This document shows positions 54,309 through 62,623 of a stretch of DNA of 64,000 nucleotides, one piece after another. Both the position numbers and the translations under genes were made by a program. Origin of the DNA: Paenibacillus sp. sptzw28 (lineage in GTDB: Bacteria; Bacillota; Bacilli; Paenibacillales; Paenibacillaceae). The DNA lies in NCBI RefSeq assembly GCF_019550795.1, contig NZ_CP080545.1, forward strand, positions 5,437,501 to 5,501,500. The letters are read 5' to 3'. Positions within the stretch are counted from its first letter, which is position 1, and each line of letters begins with the position of its first letter. Below the pieces are notes generated by a model, which was given only the letters and a program-made list of their open reading frames with translations, was not told where the DNA came from and did no database searches.

Positions 54309-54425
54309 ATGTCGGAATCTTGTGCGGTTTGTGGTGCAGTACATATTGAAGAAAGCACGTGCCAATCGATTTTTGACGAGTTCTTGGCATTAGAGTTCTC
54401 GGATCCGAGTGGCGCAGAACGCTAG
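54309..54425 (+). pseudogene. N-terminal fragment of a DUF5946-type protein
   Basis: A 38-residue frame, MSESCAVCGAVH..., with AGGAG eight to nine bases upstream, whose CxxCG, CQSIFDEFLALEFSDP pattern matches the start of DUF5946 proteins. The remainder (usually over 100 residues) is missing. Confidence 0.4.
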
Positions 54426-54567
54426 ATGAGATGGCTCCAATTCTCCAAAGACACGACTTTTAGTGCGCTTGAATTCTATAACACTCTATTTCGTTTTTCC
54501 GAAACAGAAATACCCCGTTCTTTTAAGGTTTCGTATGTCTCTTCGATGCATCAAATGGAGGTAGGTT

Positions 54568-54930
54568 ATGTTCTATAGAGGACGTGTGCGTCCTAGCAAA
54601 GCGGCATCTTTGCTAAGGATGGTTGTCGGTGGCATATTTACTGTGATCGGCTTGACAGTGATTATAAATATTGGCTGGTTCGGCATTATCTGGACACTTG
54701 TTGCCTTGGGGATCACAATTAGTCACGGAGTCAATTTCTTCGGTAACCGTGGAATTTCCGAATGGGACGTCGAAGTCCAGTCATCGGAGCAGAAGGCTAC
54801 TAATCGTGAACCAGAACCGGAAAACTTCGAGAGCAAGTTGCGCCGATTGGAACGATTAAAGGTGGAAGGCCTCATAACAGAAGATGAGTACCTTCAGAAG
54901 CGTAGTGAAATTTTAAATGAGAAATGGTAA
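54568..54930 (+). CDS. SHOCT-domain membrane protein
   Basis: A 120-aa protein with two N-terminal TM helices (about 16-38 and 42-58) and a C-terminal SHOCT domain (RLERLKVEGLITEDEYLQKR). SHOCT is a small oligomerisation/anchor motif often at the end of membrane-associated proteins. TGGAGG lies about six bases before the ATG. Function unknown. Confidence 0.85.
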   Translation: MFYRGRVRPSKAASLLRMVVGGIFTVIGLTVIINIGWFGIIWTLVALGITISHGVNFFGNRGISEWDVEVQSSEQKATNREPEPENFESKLRRLERLKVEGLITEDEYLQKRSEILNEKW

Positions 54931-55089
54931 AGGGTGGAGGATGGGCCACATATGACGCCTAAAGTTCCCAAATACGCGTCCAAGAATCTCCTGCGGCGAT
55001 TCTGTTCCTCGTTCCACATGCTGCCATGCATCGAAACTGAGTGCAATATATCCTTGAGCAGCAAGATCCTGTAAAAAAGGCACAGTGGT

Positions 55090-55600
55090 TTCTTTTGCTC
55101 CACATGAAATTTACTAACCTTCATCGCTATTTGTTTCGGACTTACCCAGGAGAAGAACAACTTCATATCGCGTATAAAATAAGACTGATCGTAATAATTC
55201 AGCGCATAGGTGACGTCGGACAATCGTTCGAACTGCCCTGAATGCATCATTCGCTTTATTGACGCGCCTTACCCTGATGTACAATTACGGCGGCATGCCT
55301 ACGACACGGGTGAATCGCTTCTGAAATTGACGCTCTGAAATATGAAAAGCAGCTACAAGCTCCTTCACTGAAATATCGAGATAAGGTAGCGAATATATTC
55401 CAGCGTCAACTCGATGAGCCCGTCCCTCTTGTTTGTCGGGTCTCATCAACTGCAAGCTAAAACACGATACCCGGGTAACCACTCGGACACACCTTGACCT
55501 CGAGAGGCTGATTTCTCGTGTACACCACGATGCGCAGGCATTCGACATCCCGATTTAAAGCCTTTGAAGGCGGCAAAACGGTAAAGTTTATTGTTGTCAT
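55090..55600 (-). pseudogene. frameshifted AraC-family regulator with N-terminal DUF6597-like domain
   Basis: Pieces in three minus-strand frames: INFTVLPPSKALNRDVECLR and VVYTRNQPLEVKVCPSGYPG (N-terminal domain), then GIYSLPYLDISVKELVAAFH with ISERQFQKRFTRVVGMPP (first HTH), then RLSDVTYALNYYDQSYFIRD with VSPKQIA (second HTH). Stops at about 55457 and 55285 separate them. The region 54931-55710 holds nothing else. Confidence 0.75.
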
Positions 55601-55710
55601 AATCTTTAAGTGTTCAAGAAATAAAAGCCAAAAACCTTTATGATTCAAATGTTTTCAACTATGATGCGATGCCTATTGGCGGTGCGAATTTTGCCAGAGG
55701 ATTTTTAAAG

Positions 55711-56271
55711 TTATTGTGCATTAACGAGCTTAAGAAACTCTCTCATGAGACCGGGAAGATCCGGCCATAATTGTCCGGATACAAGGTTTCCATCCACAAA
55801 TGGCGTAATAGTTGTATAGATGGCACCCAGATTTTCCACATCGAAACGGCATGCAGGATAGGCAGTCATGGTCCGCCCTTCAAAATACCATTTTTTATTC
55901 AACGCGGTCAGCACGAGCACGGCATGGCATATCGCACCGACGGGTTTGTTCATATCGAAAAAATGACTGACGATTCTGGGGAGATGTTTATCGAGGCGGA
56001 TGTATTCGGGGGCTCTACCTCCCGGAATGATCAGGCCGCTGTATCCTTCGGGAATGACTTCGCTAAACGAGATATGTGCTGGCAGTTGATAGCCCGGTTT
56101 TTCTGTATATGTGTCCAATCCCTCGAAATCATGAACGACAGTGCGCAGAACCTTTCTCTTCGGCGAAGCAATTACGGCCTCATAACCCTCCTCCATTATC
56201 CGAAGGTACGGGTAATACACTTCTAAGGCTTCTACCGCATCACCTGTCAAAATCAGAATTCTCTTAGACAT
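55711..56271 (-). CDS. DJ-1/PfpI-family protein
   Basis: A 186-aa class I glutamine amidotransferase-like protein. Nucleophile elbow PVGAICHAVLVL (Cys followed by His) and LIIPGGRAPEYIRL. Relatives act as deglycases, glyoxalases or chaperones. GAGGTG six bases before ATG 56271 sets the start. Divergent from the flavodoxin-fold oxidoreductase gene at 56649, with the HxlR-type module between, so it may be under the same control. Confidence 0.9.
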   Translation of the reverse strand: MSKRILILTGDAVEALEVYYPYLRIMEEGYEAVIASPKRKVLRTVVHDFEGLDTYTEKPGYQLPAHISFSEVIPEGYSGLIIPGGRAPEYIRLDKHLPRIVSHFFDMNKPVGAICHAVLVLTALNKKWYFEGRTMTAYPACRFDVENLGAIYTTITPFVDGNLVSGQLWPDLPGLMREFLKLVNAQ

Positions 56272-56510
56272 GAATGTCACCTCTGATTAAAAATTGCTCT
56301 TCCTTATTCATACTCCCCCATCAAAAAGGGTATGTTCATTAATTGCTGAGGTAATCCGTCCCTCGGATTTAAGGGTTTATCGGCAATGTTCTGATCGTCT
56401 TTGCGAGCGGAGCCGTCTGATCAAATGATAAATAAGAATGTATAAGAATCAGCTTATCTGAAAATCACTCTAAGCCACCGCGGCAGCTAATGGGGCAAAA
56501 TAGATTTAAT

Positions 56511-56572
56511 AGGTACTTTTCGGTGCCTATATCACTTTTTAGTTCTTATAGCACAAAAAAGTGCGTTCTTCC
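56511..56572 (+). promoter_or_regulatory. 62-bp promoter module A (putative HxlR operator)
   Basis: Begins with the near-palindrome GGTACTTTTCGGTGCC (56512-56527) and ends AAAGTGCGTTCTTCC. It matches 61337-61276 (reverse strand) at 52 of 62 positions without gaps, by hand alignment. It lies upstream of the oxidoreductase gene at 56649 and between it and the divergent DJ-1/PfpI gene. Confidence 0.7.
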
Positions 56573-56648
56573 TTTTTTATACTGCTTATTAGATAATCTT
56601 ATCGAACCTCATTCGAACTAAAAAGTAAGAGTATGGAAGGTGACGTCT

Positions 56649-57239
56649 ATGAAAATCTTGACCGTTGTATCGCACCCAAGGGTGAATTCCTTAACTTTTT
56701 CTGTTGCAGACAGATTTGCACAGGGACTCGCTGATGCGGGACATGAGACGGAGGTGCTTGATCTGCATCGCATCGGGTTTAATCCTTTGTTATGGGAGTC
56801 AGATGAACCCGAATCCTCATCTGATCGCAAGATCTATTCGCCTGAGGTTGAGACGGAAATCGAACGAATGAAGAAACATGACGCTCTCGCCTATATTTTT
56901 CCCGTTTGGTGGCACAGCTTTCCAGCCATGCTAAAGGGATATATCGACCGTGTATGGAACAATGGGTTTGCGTACGGCACGAGCAAGCTGCATCATAAAA
57001 AAGTATTGTGGCTCGGTCTAGCGTCAGCTCCGAAAGGACACTATGAGAAATACCAGTACGATAAGATGATGGAACATCACCTGAACCTCGGAATTGCCGG
57101 TTTCTGCGGTATCTCGAATAGCAAGGTTGAGATCTTATATGACTCTTTGGATTCCAGGCCGGAAATTATCGAAAGTCTCCTGACGCATGCTTATCATCTC
57201 GGACTGCATTATGACATAGACTCAAAGGTCGTAACTTAG
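56649..57239 (+). CDS. flavodoxin-fold NAD(P)H oxidoreductase (MdaB/KefF-like)
   Basis: A 196-aa FMN/FAD quinone or drug reductase. FMN phosphate loop VVSHPRVNSLTFSVAD near the start, YIFPVWWHSFPAMLKGYIDR (the family's PxxWxxxPAxLKGxxDR signature) and FAYG. ATG 56649 is preceded by GGAAGGTGACG. These enzymes detoxify quinones by two-electron reduction; in Bacillus such genes are often controlled by HxlR/DUF24 quinone sensors, in line with the shared operator. Confidence 0.92.
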   Translation: MKILTVVSHPRVNSLTFSVADRFAQGLADAGHETEVLDLHRIGFNPLLWESDEPESSSDRKIYSPEVETEIERMKKHDALAYIFPVWWHSFPAMLKGYIDRVWNNGFAYGTSKLHHKKVLWLGLASAPKGHYEKYQYDKMMEHHLNLGIAGFCGISNSKVEILYDSLDSRPEIIESLLTHAYHLGLHYDIDSKVVT

Positions 57240-57320
57240 GTGCTTTAGAGAAGCTGAATTCGTCTGCCACACGGCTTTTCCTGCATGCGAAGCGAAATCC
57301 CCTTCGTCGGCTCAAACAGC

Positions 57321-57358
57321 AATAAGGACATAACCAGATTCCCGGTTATGTCCTTATT
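57321..57358 (+). terminator. bidirectional-type hairpin after the oxidoreductase gene
   Basis: AATAAGGACATAACC, eight-base loop, GGTTATGTCCTTATT: 15 perfect pairs, followed by TGTG. It lies 82 bases after the stop. A minus-strand frame across it (57245-57466) has one MFS-like helix (GWIIGMVITALLTALPGLLL) and may be a remnant of an exporter end. Confidence 0.7.
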
Positions 57359-57689
57359 TGTGCTCGTGCGCCGAACTCTTGCAGCAAGGAGAAGCCCAGG
57401 CAGTGCGGTGAGCAGAGCCGTAATCACCATGCCGATGATCCAGCCGCGATCCTTACAGAATATCATCGATTCCGCCCGCAGTAAGTGCGCATAGCCGTCG
57501 GCCTCCGTTTTTTTAGTCCGATTAAACGAAACCGCCTCATCTCCCTTGAATTGGATAACAACCTGATAATATCTAACTCAAGGTTAAAGACGGTGACTCG
57601 GGTTCGTCTTGGCCGCGTAGTGTCAGGCTTAAATCTGCGATAACGAGGATTGAGTAAAATCTGGCGAATATAAAAACCCCGATTAGGAC

Positions 57690-57819
57690 TATGAGTATGC
57701 CAGACGTCCCGATAAACCGTTCGAAGCGATACCTGCAGCTTCTCTGCCAATTCATGCGCCTGAACGCGCTTGCGATTCAGCTAGAAAATTGTAATCGCCA
57801 TCAATCTCTCCAGCTTCAT
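57690..57819 (-). pseudogene. N-terminal remnant of a YafY/WYL-type HTH regulator
   Basis: The minus strand encodes MKLERLMAITIF, a stop, then LNRKRVQAHELAEKLQVSLR and TVYRDV, the first HTH of WYL-domain regulators. The WYL ligand-binding part is missing; the following 240 bases (57450-57690) show no homology. It lies directly downstream of the ferredoxin-MBL gene. Confidence 0.7.
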
Positions 57820-57843
57820 CCTGTATCCCTCCGTTGTGGCCCT

Positions 57844-58716
57844 TCAGTCGGTATTTCTCATCCGTTCTACCAAATCGATTAATTCTTGATTCATGGACGT
57901 TCGTTCCAATTCGATCCATTCCCCATGGCGAGGCAGCACCCATCGAAACGAATGCCGTTCCAGCCGCTCCATGGATTCCGTCTGCTCGATCCAAGAATAA
58001 AAACAGTAATCCCGTACCGCGCTGAGCCCGCGCATATGCCGGTCCCAATGGAGATGATCCCCCGCGAACAAATAAGTATCCTTATAGAGCAGTACCGTGT
58101 GGCCCTTCGTATGACCAGGCACAGGCAATAAAGTCAAATCCGGATGCCATTGAACGGGCTGCGCACCCGTCAAAAGGCATTCCTTCCCGTCTCTCCGGGC
58201 CTCTTCGTCGGCGTGGATAACGACTTCCGCCCCGAAACGGTTAGCATACCTGTCGGCATCGCTTTTTTCGTCCGTATCGTTGTGAGTTAGGAATATGGTG
58301 CTTATGCCGCCGAGTTCATCCAATTTCTTCACCAGCGCAGCCACGAAACGAGGTGCATCGATCAGCCAGTTGCCTTCGGGACGCTTGATGAAATAGCTAT
58401 GACCACCGTATGATTTGGCCGAAGAGTAGCCGCAGAAGTACACGTCCTCCGACAATAGCAGCGGGAACTCGTTCATGGCTTCGACCAGTCCGTCCTTCAA
58501 TTCGCTGCCAATTGCACCAGTAGGACAAGCCAGCAAGGAGTGGAATGCCCGCCGCCTGTCTTCGTCCGTCTCGGGCTGCCGAGCGACAGCGGACAATCCG
58601 TTCATCGCGGTGAAAATCTCAGGAGCCAGCTGACGGCAAATATCGCAATCGATGCAAGCCGAGTTTACGTAGAAATCGCCTTGGGCGTTTCCGGGCAATC
58701 GTGTTTTCTCAGCCAT
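57844..58716 (-). CDS. ferredoxin domain fused to metallo-beta-lactamase-fold hydrolase
   Basis: A 290-aa fusion. Residues about 10-75 form a ferredoxin-like domain (ACIDCDICRQLAPEIF, later CPTGAI), residues 85-280 an MBL fold with FLTHNDTDEKSD, PGHTKGH, AGDHLHW and PRHGEW as metal sites. The first motif is HNDTDEKSD in place of HxHxDH, the usual variation in this subfamily. The function of these fusions is unknown; an oxidoreductase or hydrolase role tied to an Fe-S cluster is inferred. GGAGGTG six bases before ATG 58716 decides the start. A TetR-like operator lies upstream. Confidence 0.9.
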   Translation of the reverse strand: MAEKTRLPGNAQGDFYVNSACIDCDICRQLAPEIFTAMNGLSAVARQPETDEDRRRAFHSLLACPTGAIGSELKDGLVEAMNEFPLLLSEDVYFCGYSSAKSYGGHSYFIKRPEGNWLIDAPRFVAALVKKLDELGGISTIFLTHNDTDEKSDADRYANRFGAEVVIHADEEARRDGKECLLTGAQPVQWHPDLTLLPVPGHTKGHTVLLYKDTYLFAGDHLHWDRHMRGLSAVRDYCFYSWIEQTESMERLERHSFRWVLPRHGEWIELERTSMNQELIDLVERMRNTD

Positions 58717-58844
58717 TGGCTCCACCTCCCCCCATAGCGAGCAGTCTCCCGCGCACAACCACTCCTTGCATTTAATCCAATTGGTTGTTCATTTCCATAT
58801 CCAACATCCTTTCATCAGATTCGATAAGGATATTGTACTCCGCC

Positions 58845-58870
58845 ATTGTTGACAACAGGGTGTCAACAAT
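58845..58870. promoter_or_regulatory. perfect inverted repeat operator upstream of ferredoxin-MBL gene
   Basis: ATTGTTGACA-ACAGGG-TGTCAACAAT: ten perfect pairs around a six-base centre, 129 bases upstream of the start. Both arms contain TTGACA/TGTCAA, so a -35 box for the minus strand may be embedded. The form suits a TetR-family dimer; no TetR gene is in the window. Confidence 0.6.
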
Positions 58871-58972
58871 AAATTTGCGGATAAAAAAATACGGCTGAGA
58901 AAGTTACGTCACTAGTTCCAATGTGTTCCAGCGGAGCGCAAAATGGAACGATTGACACACCTCTAATGAACA

Positions 58973-59008
58973 GAGATCGGGCTTTTAAAATATTGGAAGC
59001 CCGATCTC
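58973..59008. terminator. hairpin at the MFS remnant 3' side
   Basis: GAGATCGGGCTT, 12-base loop, AAGCCCGATCTC: 12 perfect pairs. It lies 35 bases after the end of the MFS fragment at 59043 on the minus strand; the loop-side TTTTAAAA and flanks give no long T-run, so strand is uncertain. Confidence 0.6.
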
Positions 59009-59042
59009 ATTCTCGCATACCTGCCCGTTCGTAACGAGTCGG

Positions 59043-59453
59043 TTACGACACGAACATAAAAAAAGAAGGGGATATCCCCTTCTCGTCAAAGTCATAGCGC
59101 TGTTCCTTAAAAGGATCTCCGTACATATGGTACCCGTTCCGTTCCCAGAAAATTAGAAGGCCGCCGGCAAGTCCTTGTTCTTCTTCCGCGATACCGTCCG
59201 TGGCAGCGATGGTGAGCGGCCCATAGGTCAGCGCAAAAGCGATACCGGTAAGAATCATCGTCGGAAACTTGGCCGCATAGCTCCAGTCGAGGCCAACCGG
59301 CAGGAACAGCGCATAGGACAGTGCAGCAAGACATAACCCTCCGAATATGACCCTCATATTGCCGAATCGGCTCACAGGTCGGGGAGTGAGCGTTGGTGCC
59401 AGTATGGCATCCACACCTATATACAGCCTCGGGGAGGAAGCCGCATTAACCAT
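59043..59453 (-). pseudogene. C-terminal-half MFS transporter fragment fused to a GNAT-like end
   Basis: Frame with MFS helices: PVSRFGNMRVIFGGLCLAAL, AKFPTMILTGIAFALTYGPL and DGIAEEEQGLAGGLL, a DHA2-type segment around TM10-12. It then runs into FWERNGYHMYGDPFKEQRYD, which looks like the end of a GNAT acetyltransferase. Neither gene is complete. The N-terminal MFS piece at 60988-61146 may come from the same gene, with the stalk-domain gene between. Confidence 0.7.
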
Positions 59454-59534
59454 TTTGTAACCACTTCGGGTGGTAGGCGGAGGTACAATCCTATTCAGAA
59501 ACAGAAACTATCGAACGAAAAGGTGTGGAGAAGG

Positions 59535-60725
59535 ATGAAAAACAAAGCTGCAGAAATGAATGGAAAACGCTCGAAACTTCTCGGTCTGGTATTGCCGGTG
59601 GCGGCATCGCTGTTGCTCGGCTCGGGAGCCGCGTCGTTAGCGGTGCCTGTGAACAAGGCGGAAGCGGCGCCGGCCGTTCATCCGGTGCAGAAGAATATGC
59701 AGATGCAAATAAACGGTGCATCGCGGTCGGTGCCCGTGGTCTCAGCAAACGGCCAAACATTCGTCGGCCTCGGCACTATCGGCAAGGATCTTGGCCTGGC
59801 GGCGGCATGGAACGGTAAGACGCGGACCGTCTCCATCTACGGGAAGAACAAGACAATGGAAATCAAGGCAGGCGCCGGACAGTTCACGCTGAACGGCCAT
59901 CGTATTTCCGCGACACCGGCGATCATGAAGGATGGAAGAATTTATTTGCCACTTCGCTACCTGGAGCAATTGGGGCTCAGGATCGGTTACATCACGAAGA
60001 CGAAACAGATTACGATCACAGCCGCTGCCGAGAACAACGTCAAGCTCATCAACAAGACCAAATCGTACAAGATGAACGACATCGACAGCAAAACGACGAT
60101 CACCGTTCAGTATCCGCAGCTTGAGGGGCTGGTGAACAAAGATGTTGAGAAAAAAATCAACATTGCCCTTGAGGAAACCGCTCAAGTGTATATCACGAAC
60201 GGGGCAAAAATACTGAATATGAACCAAAACTCGGTCGACCACGATCCTACGGAGAAGGCGAAGGCGGAGGCCAAGCGGTTCAGCTATAACGTCGATTATA
60301 CGTTTACTTACAATAAGAACAACAAGCTGAGCCTGCATTTCGATATCTATTCCTACACGGGCGTCACGGAACAACAAGCGAATCCGGATAATCTGTATAC
60401 TTACGATCATGATCCGTATACATTCGATCTGGGGACAGGCAATGTTCTGACGTTGAAGCAAACGGCAGACGACAATCCGGACTACCTGAAGATCATCGCT
60501 TCCGAGATCAAAAAGCAAGTCGAAGAAAAGGGCATCAAATTGACCAAGCCGTTGGAAGCGATCGACCCTGCGCAAGATTTTGATCTGTACGGTGACAACA
60601 TCGAACAAAACTTCTTCCTGCGCGGCGATTCGATCATTGTGCACTACTCGCTTGATCAGTACACTTCACATACTCAGGGCGAGAAGGAGTTCGCAATTCC
60701 GCTCTCGCTGTTCGCCAAGAAATAG
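59535..60725 (+). CDS. secreted stalk-domain protein with DUF4163/RsiV-like domain
   Basis: A 396-aa secreted protein. Signal peptide to about residue 45 (NKAEAAP), then a copper-amine-oxidase-N-like stalk domain of about 110 residues (SVPVVSANGQTFVGLGTIGK; DGRIYLPLRYLEQLGLRIG), then a DUF4163 + DUF3298 (RsiV-like) pair from about 165 to the end (TVQYPQLEGL; NFFLRGDSIIVHYSLDQYT). Common cell-surface architecture in Paenibacillus with no known activity. ATG 59535 (AAAGGTG upstream) is preferred over GTG 59523. It is on the plus strand between two minus-strand MFS pieces. Confidence 0.88.
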   Translation: MKNKAAEMNGKRSKLLGLVLPVAASLLLGSGAASLAVPVNKAEAAPAVHPVQKNMQMQINGASRSVPVVSANGQTFVGLGTIGKDLGLAAAWNGKTRTVSIYGKNKTMEIKAGAGQFTLNGHRISATPAIMKDGRIYLPLRYLEQLGLRIGYITKTKQITITAAAENNVKLINKTKSYKMNDIDSKTTITVQYPQLEGLVNKDVEKKINIALEETAQVYITNGAKILNMNQNSVDHDPTEKAKAEAKRFSYNVDYTFTYNKNNKLSLHFDIYSYTGVTEQQANPDNLYTYDHDPYTFDLGTGNVLTLKQTADDNPDYLKIIASEIKKQVEEKGIKLTKPLEAIDPAQDFDLYGDNIEQNFFLRGDSIIVHYSLDQYTSHTQGEKEFAIPLSLFAKK

Positions 60726-60769
60726 ACGAGCAGGAATAGAACAGTGCAGTTCATCCCTTTGTAAAGCTG

Positions 60770-60809
60770 CACCCCCGAAGCTTCAGCGGAAGCTCGGGGG
60801 CATTTATTT
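60770..60809 (+). terminator. rho-independent terminator after the stalk-domain gene
   Basis: CACCCCCGAAGCTTC, four-base loop, GAAGCTCGGGGGC with one mismatch, then ATTTATTT. It lies 45 bases after the stop. Confidence 0.75.
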
Positions 60810-60914
60810 GCAAACCAGGAAGACGATATCCCGTTTATGGGATTTTTCCTTCAGATAGACATCGCTACGGTGCGGCGGCGGTAGACACCAGGACTAAGCC
60901 GAGCCGGTGTAACA

Positions 60915-60953
60915 CATAAACCCGAACTTAATGGAGATTAGTTCGGGTTTATG
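60915..60953. terminator. perfect 13-bp hairpin next to the MFS N-terminal fragment
   Basis: CATAAACCCGAAC, 13-base loop, GTTCGGGTTTATG. AT-rich outer end and GC-rich inner end suit a bidirectional terminator; it lies at the 3' side of the MFS fragment on the minus strand. Confidence 0.55.
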
Positions 60954-60987
60954 CTATAGAAGATCGTATTTAAATGATACAGGACAC

Positions 60988-61146
60988 TCAGCGCGCTGGT
61001 GGACATCCCAGTTCGGAGCGGATCGATGGGAGGGCCACCCCCATCATCGACACGTCGATCCCTTCAAGGAAAATTGCCCCGCACAGCACGTACAGCAACC
61101 CCCAAGATATTTTGCCATGCTGCTGATTCATTTTCTTTTTCCTCAT
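60988..61146 (-). pseudogene. N-terminal fragment of an MFS drug exporter
   Basis: Starts MRKKKMNQQHGKISWG, then TM1 YVLCGAIFLEGIDVSMMGVA and LPSIRSELG, the DHA2 (EmrB/QacA) N-terminus. It is cut off after 45 residues. ATG at 61146 has GAAGGGGA about nine bases upstream; an ATG at 61206 is also in frame. Divergent from the HxlR gene, as exporters under HxlR control often are. Confidence 0.75.
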
Positions 61147-61275
61147 TTCCAAAATCCCCTTCCACAGATCGTCATTATACAGCCCCGGGTCAAAAGCATA
61201 CCTCAACAGCCTTTCATCATTTTCCGATCTCGTAATGTTGGTATAATGGCATTATGTGTCATATAATACAAATAG

Positions 61276-61337
61276 GGAAGAACGCACTTTATTCTGCTAT
61301 TAACACCAAAATGTACTATAGGTACCGAAAAGTACCT
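61276..61337 (-). promoter_or_regulatory. 62-bp promoter module B (putative HxlR operator)
   Basis: Reverse-strand copy of module A (56511-56572). It contains the perfect-armed GGTACCGAAAAGTACC (61321-61336), 36 bases upstream of the HxlR start, and GGAAGAACGCACTTT on the exporter side. It sits in the divergent region between the MFS fragment and the HxlR gene. Confidence 0.7.
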
Positions 61338-61371
61338 TGAAATCACGTTTCTCTACAGGAGGAAACCATTC

Positions 61372-61713
61372 ATGGAACCGCAACTGAAACGAAAGTATAA
61401 CATCCCGGCGGAAGCCACAATCGAAGTTATCGGCGGCAAGTGGAAGACATTGATTTTATGCCACTTATCCTACGGACCCAAACGAACGAGCGAGCTTAAA
61501 AAGGCAATGCCGGACATTACGCAAAAAATGTTAACTCAGCAGCTGCGGGAGCTGGAGGAAGATCAACTTATCTTAAGGACGGTCTACAATCAAGTACCGC
61601 CGAAAGTGGTCTATGAAATGACGGAAATAGGTGAGTCACTTCAATCGATCTTGGATCAAATGTGTGAGTGGGGAGAAAAATTTATTCAAGGACAGCTACA
61701 CCGAAAGAAGTGA
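61372..61713 (+). CDS. HxlR/DUF24-family transcriptional regulator
   Basis: A 113-aa winged-helix regulator: EVIGGKWKTLILCHLSYGPK, then RTSELKKAMPDITQKMLTQQ and LRELEEDQLI. There is no Cys near the N-terminus at the position used by redox-sensing YodB/HypR-type members, but a Cys lies in TLILCHL and near MCEWGEKF. GGAGGAAACC precedes the ATG. The paired operator modules suggest it controls itself, the MFS gene and the oxidoreductase at 56649. Confidence 0.92.
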   Translation: MEPQLKRKYNIPAEATIEVIGGKWKTLILCHLSYGPKRTSELKKAMPDITQKMLTQQLRELEEDQLILRTVYNQVPPKVVYEMTEIGESLQSILDQMCEWGEKFIQGQLHRKK

Positions 61714-61741
61714 CCCTGTTCTCATTAAACAAATCAAAATG

Positions 61742-61776
61742 AGCCGGCCATACCAACACGGGCCGGGCTTATTTTG
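61742..61776 (+). terminator. terminator after the HxlR gene
   Basis: AGCCGGCC, 11-base loop, GGCC-GGGCT with a one-base bulge, then TATTTTG. It ends seven bases before the IS66 terminal sequence. Confidence 0.65.
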
Positions 61777-61864
61777 TTTGTTCGTAAGCGTCAAACTCTC
61801 CACACCTTCAACTACTAACCTAGCTATGAGATCATGAGATTAACCTGAATACGGAGGGTAACTC

Positions 61865-62206
61865 ATGAATGCCAAAGAACAACGCAGACAAGATTGGCAC
61901 ACACGCATCGCAGCCTATCGGGCAAGTGGCCTCACGATGAAAGCTTGGTGCTCCGCAAATCATTGTTCTGTCGAACAATTGAAATATTGGCTGTACAAAA
62001 TAAAGCGTGTATCATCCTCAGCTACTCCAGATCCAAAGACTTCTCCCGTACAGTTTGTACCTCTTGCCACTGTAGATCCACCTGGCAGCGTTTCTCCTGC
62101 TCCTTCTCTAATCCTTCATATCGGTGAAGCCAGTATCGAGCTTCATTCCGGCTTTGACCCCATGCTTTTGCGCGAAGTGATTCACGCGCTTACTTCACCA
62201 TGCTGA
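61865..62206 (+). CDS. tnpA: IS66 accessory protein TnpA
   Basis: A 113-aa IS66 Orf1: WHTRIAAYRASGLTMKAWC with the HTH-like start typical of the family and a variable C-terminal half. Its role in transposition is auxiliary. The stop overlaps the start of tnpB at 62200. Confidence 0.92.
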   Translation: MNAKEQRRQDWHTRIAAYRASGLTMKAWCSANHCSVEQLKYWLYKIKRVSSSATPDPKTSPVQFVPLATVDPPGSVSPAPSLILHIGEASIELHSGFDPMLLREVIHALTSPC

Positions 62207-62553
62207 CCTTTCCAAGCAATCAGCGTGTGTTTCTTGCTTGTGGTTCCACCGATCTGCGCAAGTCGATCGACGGACTTGCTGCCATCGTTCAGGAAAGCTT
62301 TGGTCTGAATCCGTTCTACTCCGGCTTATTCGTATTCTGTAACCGGGCATGCAACAAGCTCAAAATTCTATATTGGGATCACAATGGGTTCTGGCTTTAC
62401 TATCGCCGCCTAGAACGTGGCAGATTTCAATGGCCTACAGGCAAGGAAGAAGTAGTAGCCATTTCCAGCAGGGAGCTTCGCTGGCTGCTGGATGGTCTTT
62501 CACTTAGCCAGCGGCAAGCCCATCCCAAGGTTAATGCCGTTACCGTCATTTAG
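62200..62553 (+). CDS. tnpB: IS66 accessory protein TnpB
   Basis: A 117-aa IS66 Orf2: VFLACGSTDLRKSIDGLAAI, LKILYWDHNGFWLYYRRLER and GRFQWP are diagnostic. Complete and in frame. It is translationally coupled to tnpA by a seven-base overlap. Confidence 0.95.
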   Translation: MLTFPSNQRVFLACGSTDLRKSIDGLAAIVQESFGLNPFYSGLFVFCNRACNKLKILYWDHNGFWLYYRRLERGRFQWPTGKEEVVAISSRELRWLLDGLSLSQRQAHPKVNAVTVI

Positions 62554-62623
62554 ACACATCTTTGTAATCATTTCGTCATAGGCCCTTACAGGGATTGGGT
62601 TTTTTCTATCTAATGAGTAAAGT

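Noticed and set aside
57245..57466. 73-aa minus-strand frame with one hydrophobic helix
   Set aside because: Only one helix looks MFS-like and the frame runs through a strong terminator hairpin; too little to call a gene.
59742..60644. 300-aa minus-strand open frame
   Set aside because: It is the antisense of the stalk-domain gene, has low-complexity Val/Ile/Arg-rich content, no ribosome site and no family features.
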